A stretch of 33,906 nt of DNA from Stentor roeselii (Eukaryota > Ciliophora > Heterotrichea > Heterotrichida > Stentoridae): positions 1-33,906 of the forward strand of contig RSEH01000370.1 in the NCBI GenBank assembly GCA_006503475.1. The letters run 5' to 3'. Below, one piece after another: positions 33,615 through 33,906 of this stretch; position 1 is the first letter of the stretch, and the number at the start of each line of letters is the position of its first letter. The position numbers and the translations under genes were made by a program. Below the pieces are notes generated by a model that had not been told where the DNA came from, did no database searches, and was given only the letters and a program-made list of their open reading frames with translations.

Positions 33615-33906
33615 ATGAAATGTCGAGTCTGCTCAACTCAAGCTCTCTTCATCTGCTACTGCTCCAATGCTTATCTATGTAAAGCCCACCTTGATAAACA
33701 CTTAGCAAAGAAAGCAAAGCATCAGCATGAACGGTTGTTCGAAGAACTTGACTCAATCCAAAAATCAATACTCAATGACAAGCTTCATTATTGGATCCAA
33801 TCTCTCAAATCTTTAAAGAAACAAGTTTATCTTCAAACTGAGGAGACTATTAAAACTATTGAAACCTGCAGTAACTCAGTTATCAAACAAATCAACACAA
33901 TTACCA
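33615..33906 (+). CDS. B-box-like zinc-binding coiled-coil protein (5' part only)
   Basis: It begins at ATG 33615 and runs off the right edge, so only 97 residues are seen. The first 40 residues carry a Cys/His pattern (Cys3, Cys6, Cys14, Cys16, Cys22, His25, His29, His36, His38), like a B-box zinc finger. From about residue 45 a Leu/Lys/Glu-rich coiled coil follows. The broken paralogue at 30951-31926 shares this coiled coil and continues into WD repeats, so this gene probably encodes a B-box/coiled-coil/WD-repeat protein, a scaffold-like architecture known from heterotrich ciliates. No in-frame stop occurs in the visible part. Confidence 0.8.
   Translation, partial: MKCRVCSTQALFICYCSNAYLCKAHLDKHLAKKAKHQHERLFEELDSIQKSILNDKLHYWIQSLKSLKKQVYLQTEETIKTIETCSNSVIKQINTIT

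Noticed and set aside
1-33906. Telomere repeats, transposase genes, CRISPR arrays, rRNA and tRNA genes
   Set aside because: Looked for on both strands; nothing met even a loose standard.

Overview
The window looks like nuclear DNA of a ciliate, most likely a heterotrich relative of Stentor, Blepharisma or Condylostoma. The reasons are AT-rich spacers, intron-free long genes, and families typical of such genomes: WD-repeat proteins with N-terminal zinc fingers, a B-box-like protein, a furin-type cysteine-rich multi-pass membrane protein, a centrin-like EF-hand protein, a kelch protein and a flavin monooxygenase. No rRNA, tRNA, CRISPR array, transposase, telomere or bacterial-style operon was recognised. 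Identification is by eye; no database search was possible.

Layout. 1-93 (+) is the 3' end of a second copy of the WD-repeat gene at 4117-6105 (-); the two tails form an inverted repeat, 118 of 119 bases identical, around about 3.9 kb of AT-rich DNA. 7165-9340 (+) is a stop-interrupted coding-like tract. 9878-13810 (-) is a large LamG/cysteine-rich/multi-pass membrane protein read in one frame through two TAG codons. 14176-15116 (+) is another interrupted tract. 15415-18576 (-) is an intact C2HC-finger WD-like protein. 19338-20400 (+) is an interrupted tract. 21105-22580 (-) is a flavin-containing monooxygenase with one TGA at an aromatic family position. 23290-25910 (-) is an interrupted tract. 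26018-27439 and 27445-27984 (-) are a kelch protein and an EF-hand protein separated by 5 nt. 28259-30877 (+) is an intact HExxH protein with tandem 36-residue repeats. 30951-31926 (-) is a broken paralogue of the B-box-like gene that begins at 33615 (+) and runs off the right edge. 31939-33580 (+) is a further interrupted tract.

The central puzzle is the status of TAA, TAG and TGA. Five or six long genes contain none. Other loci, two of them clear members of known families, are read through these codons at places where Gln (TAA/TAG) or Trp (TGA) would fit. There are two explanations. One is a context-dependent code, as known from Condylostoma (all three stops also sense). The other is a standard code with gene copies at graded stages of decay. 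In favour of decay, several stop-rich tracts also need frame changes, some at homopolymers, while the clean genes need none. In favour of recoding, the monooxygenase and membrane-protein genes have no other visible damage. The sequence alone does not settle it.

There is no sign that the genes form one pathway. Several products (WD-repeat, B-box, EF-hand, kelch) are of types often linked to cytoskeletal or signalling scaffolds, but that is only a family-level inference.
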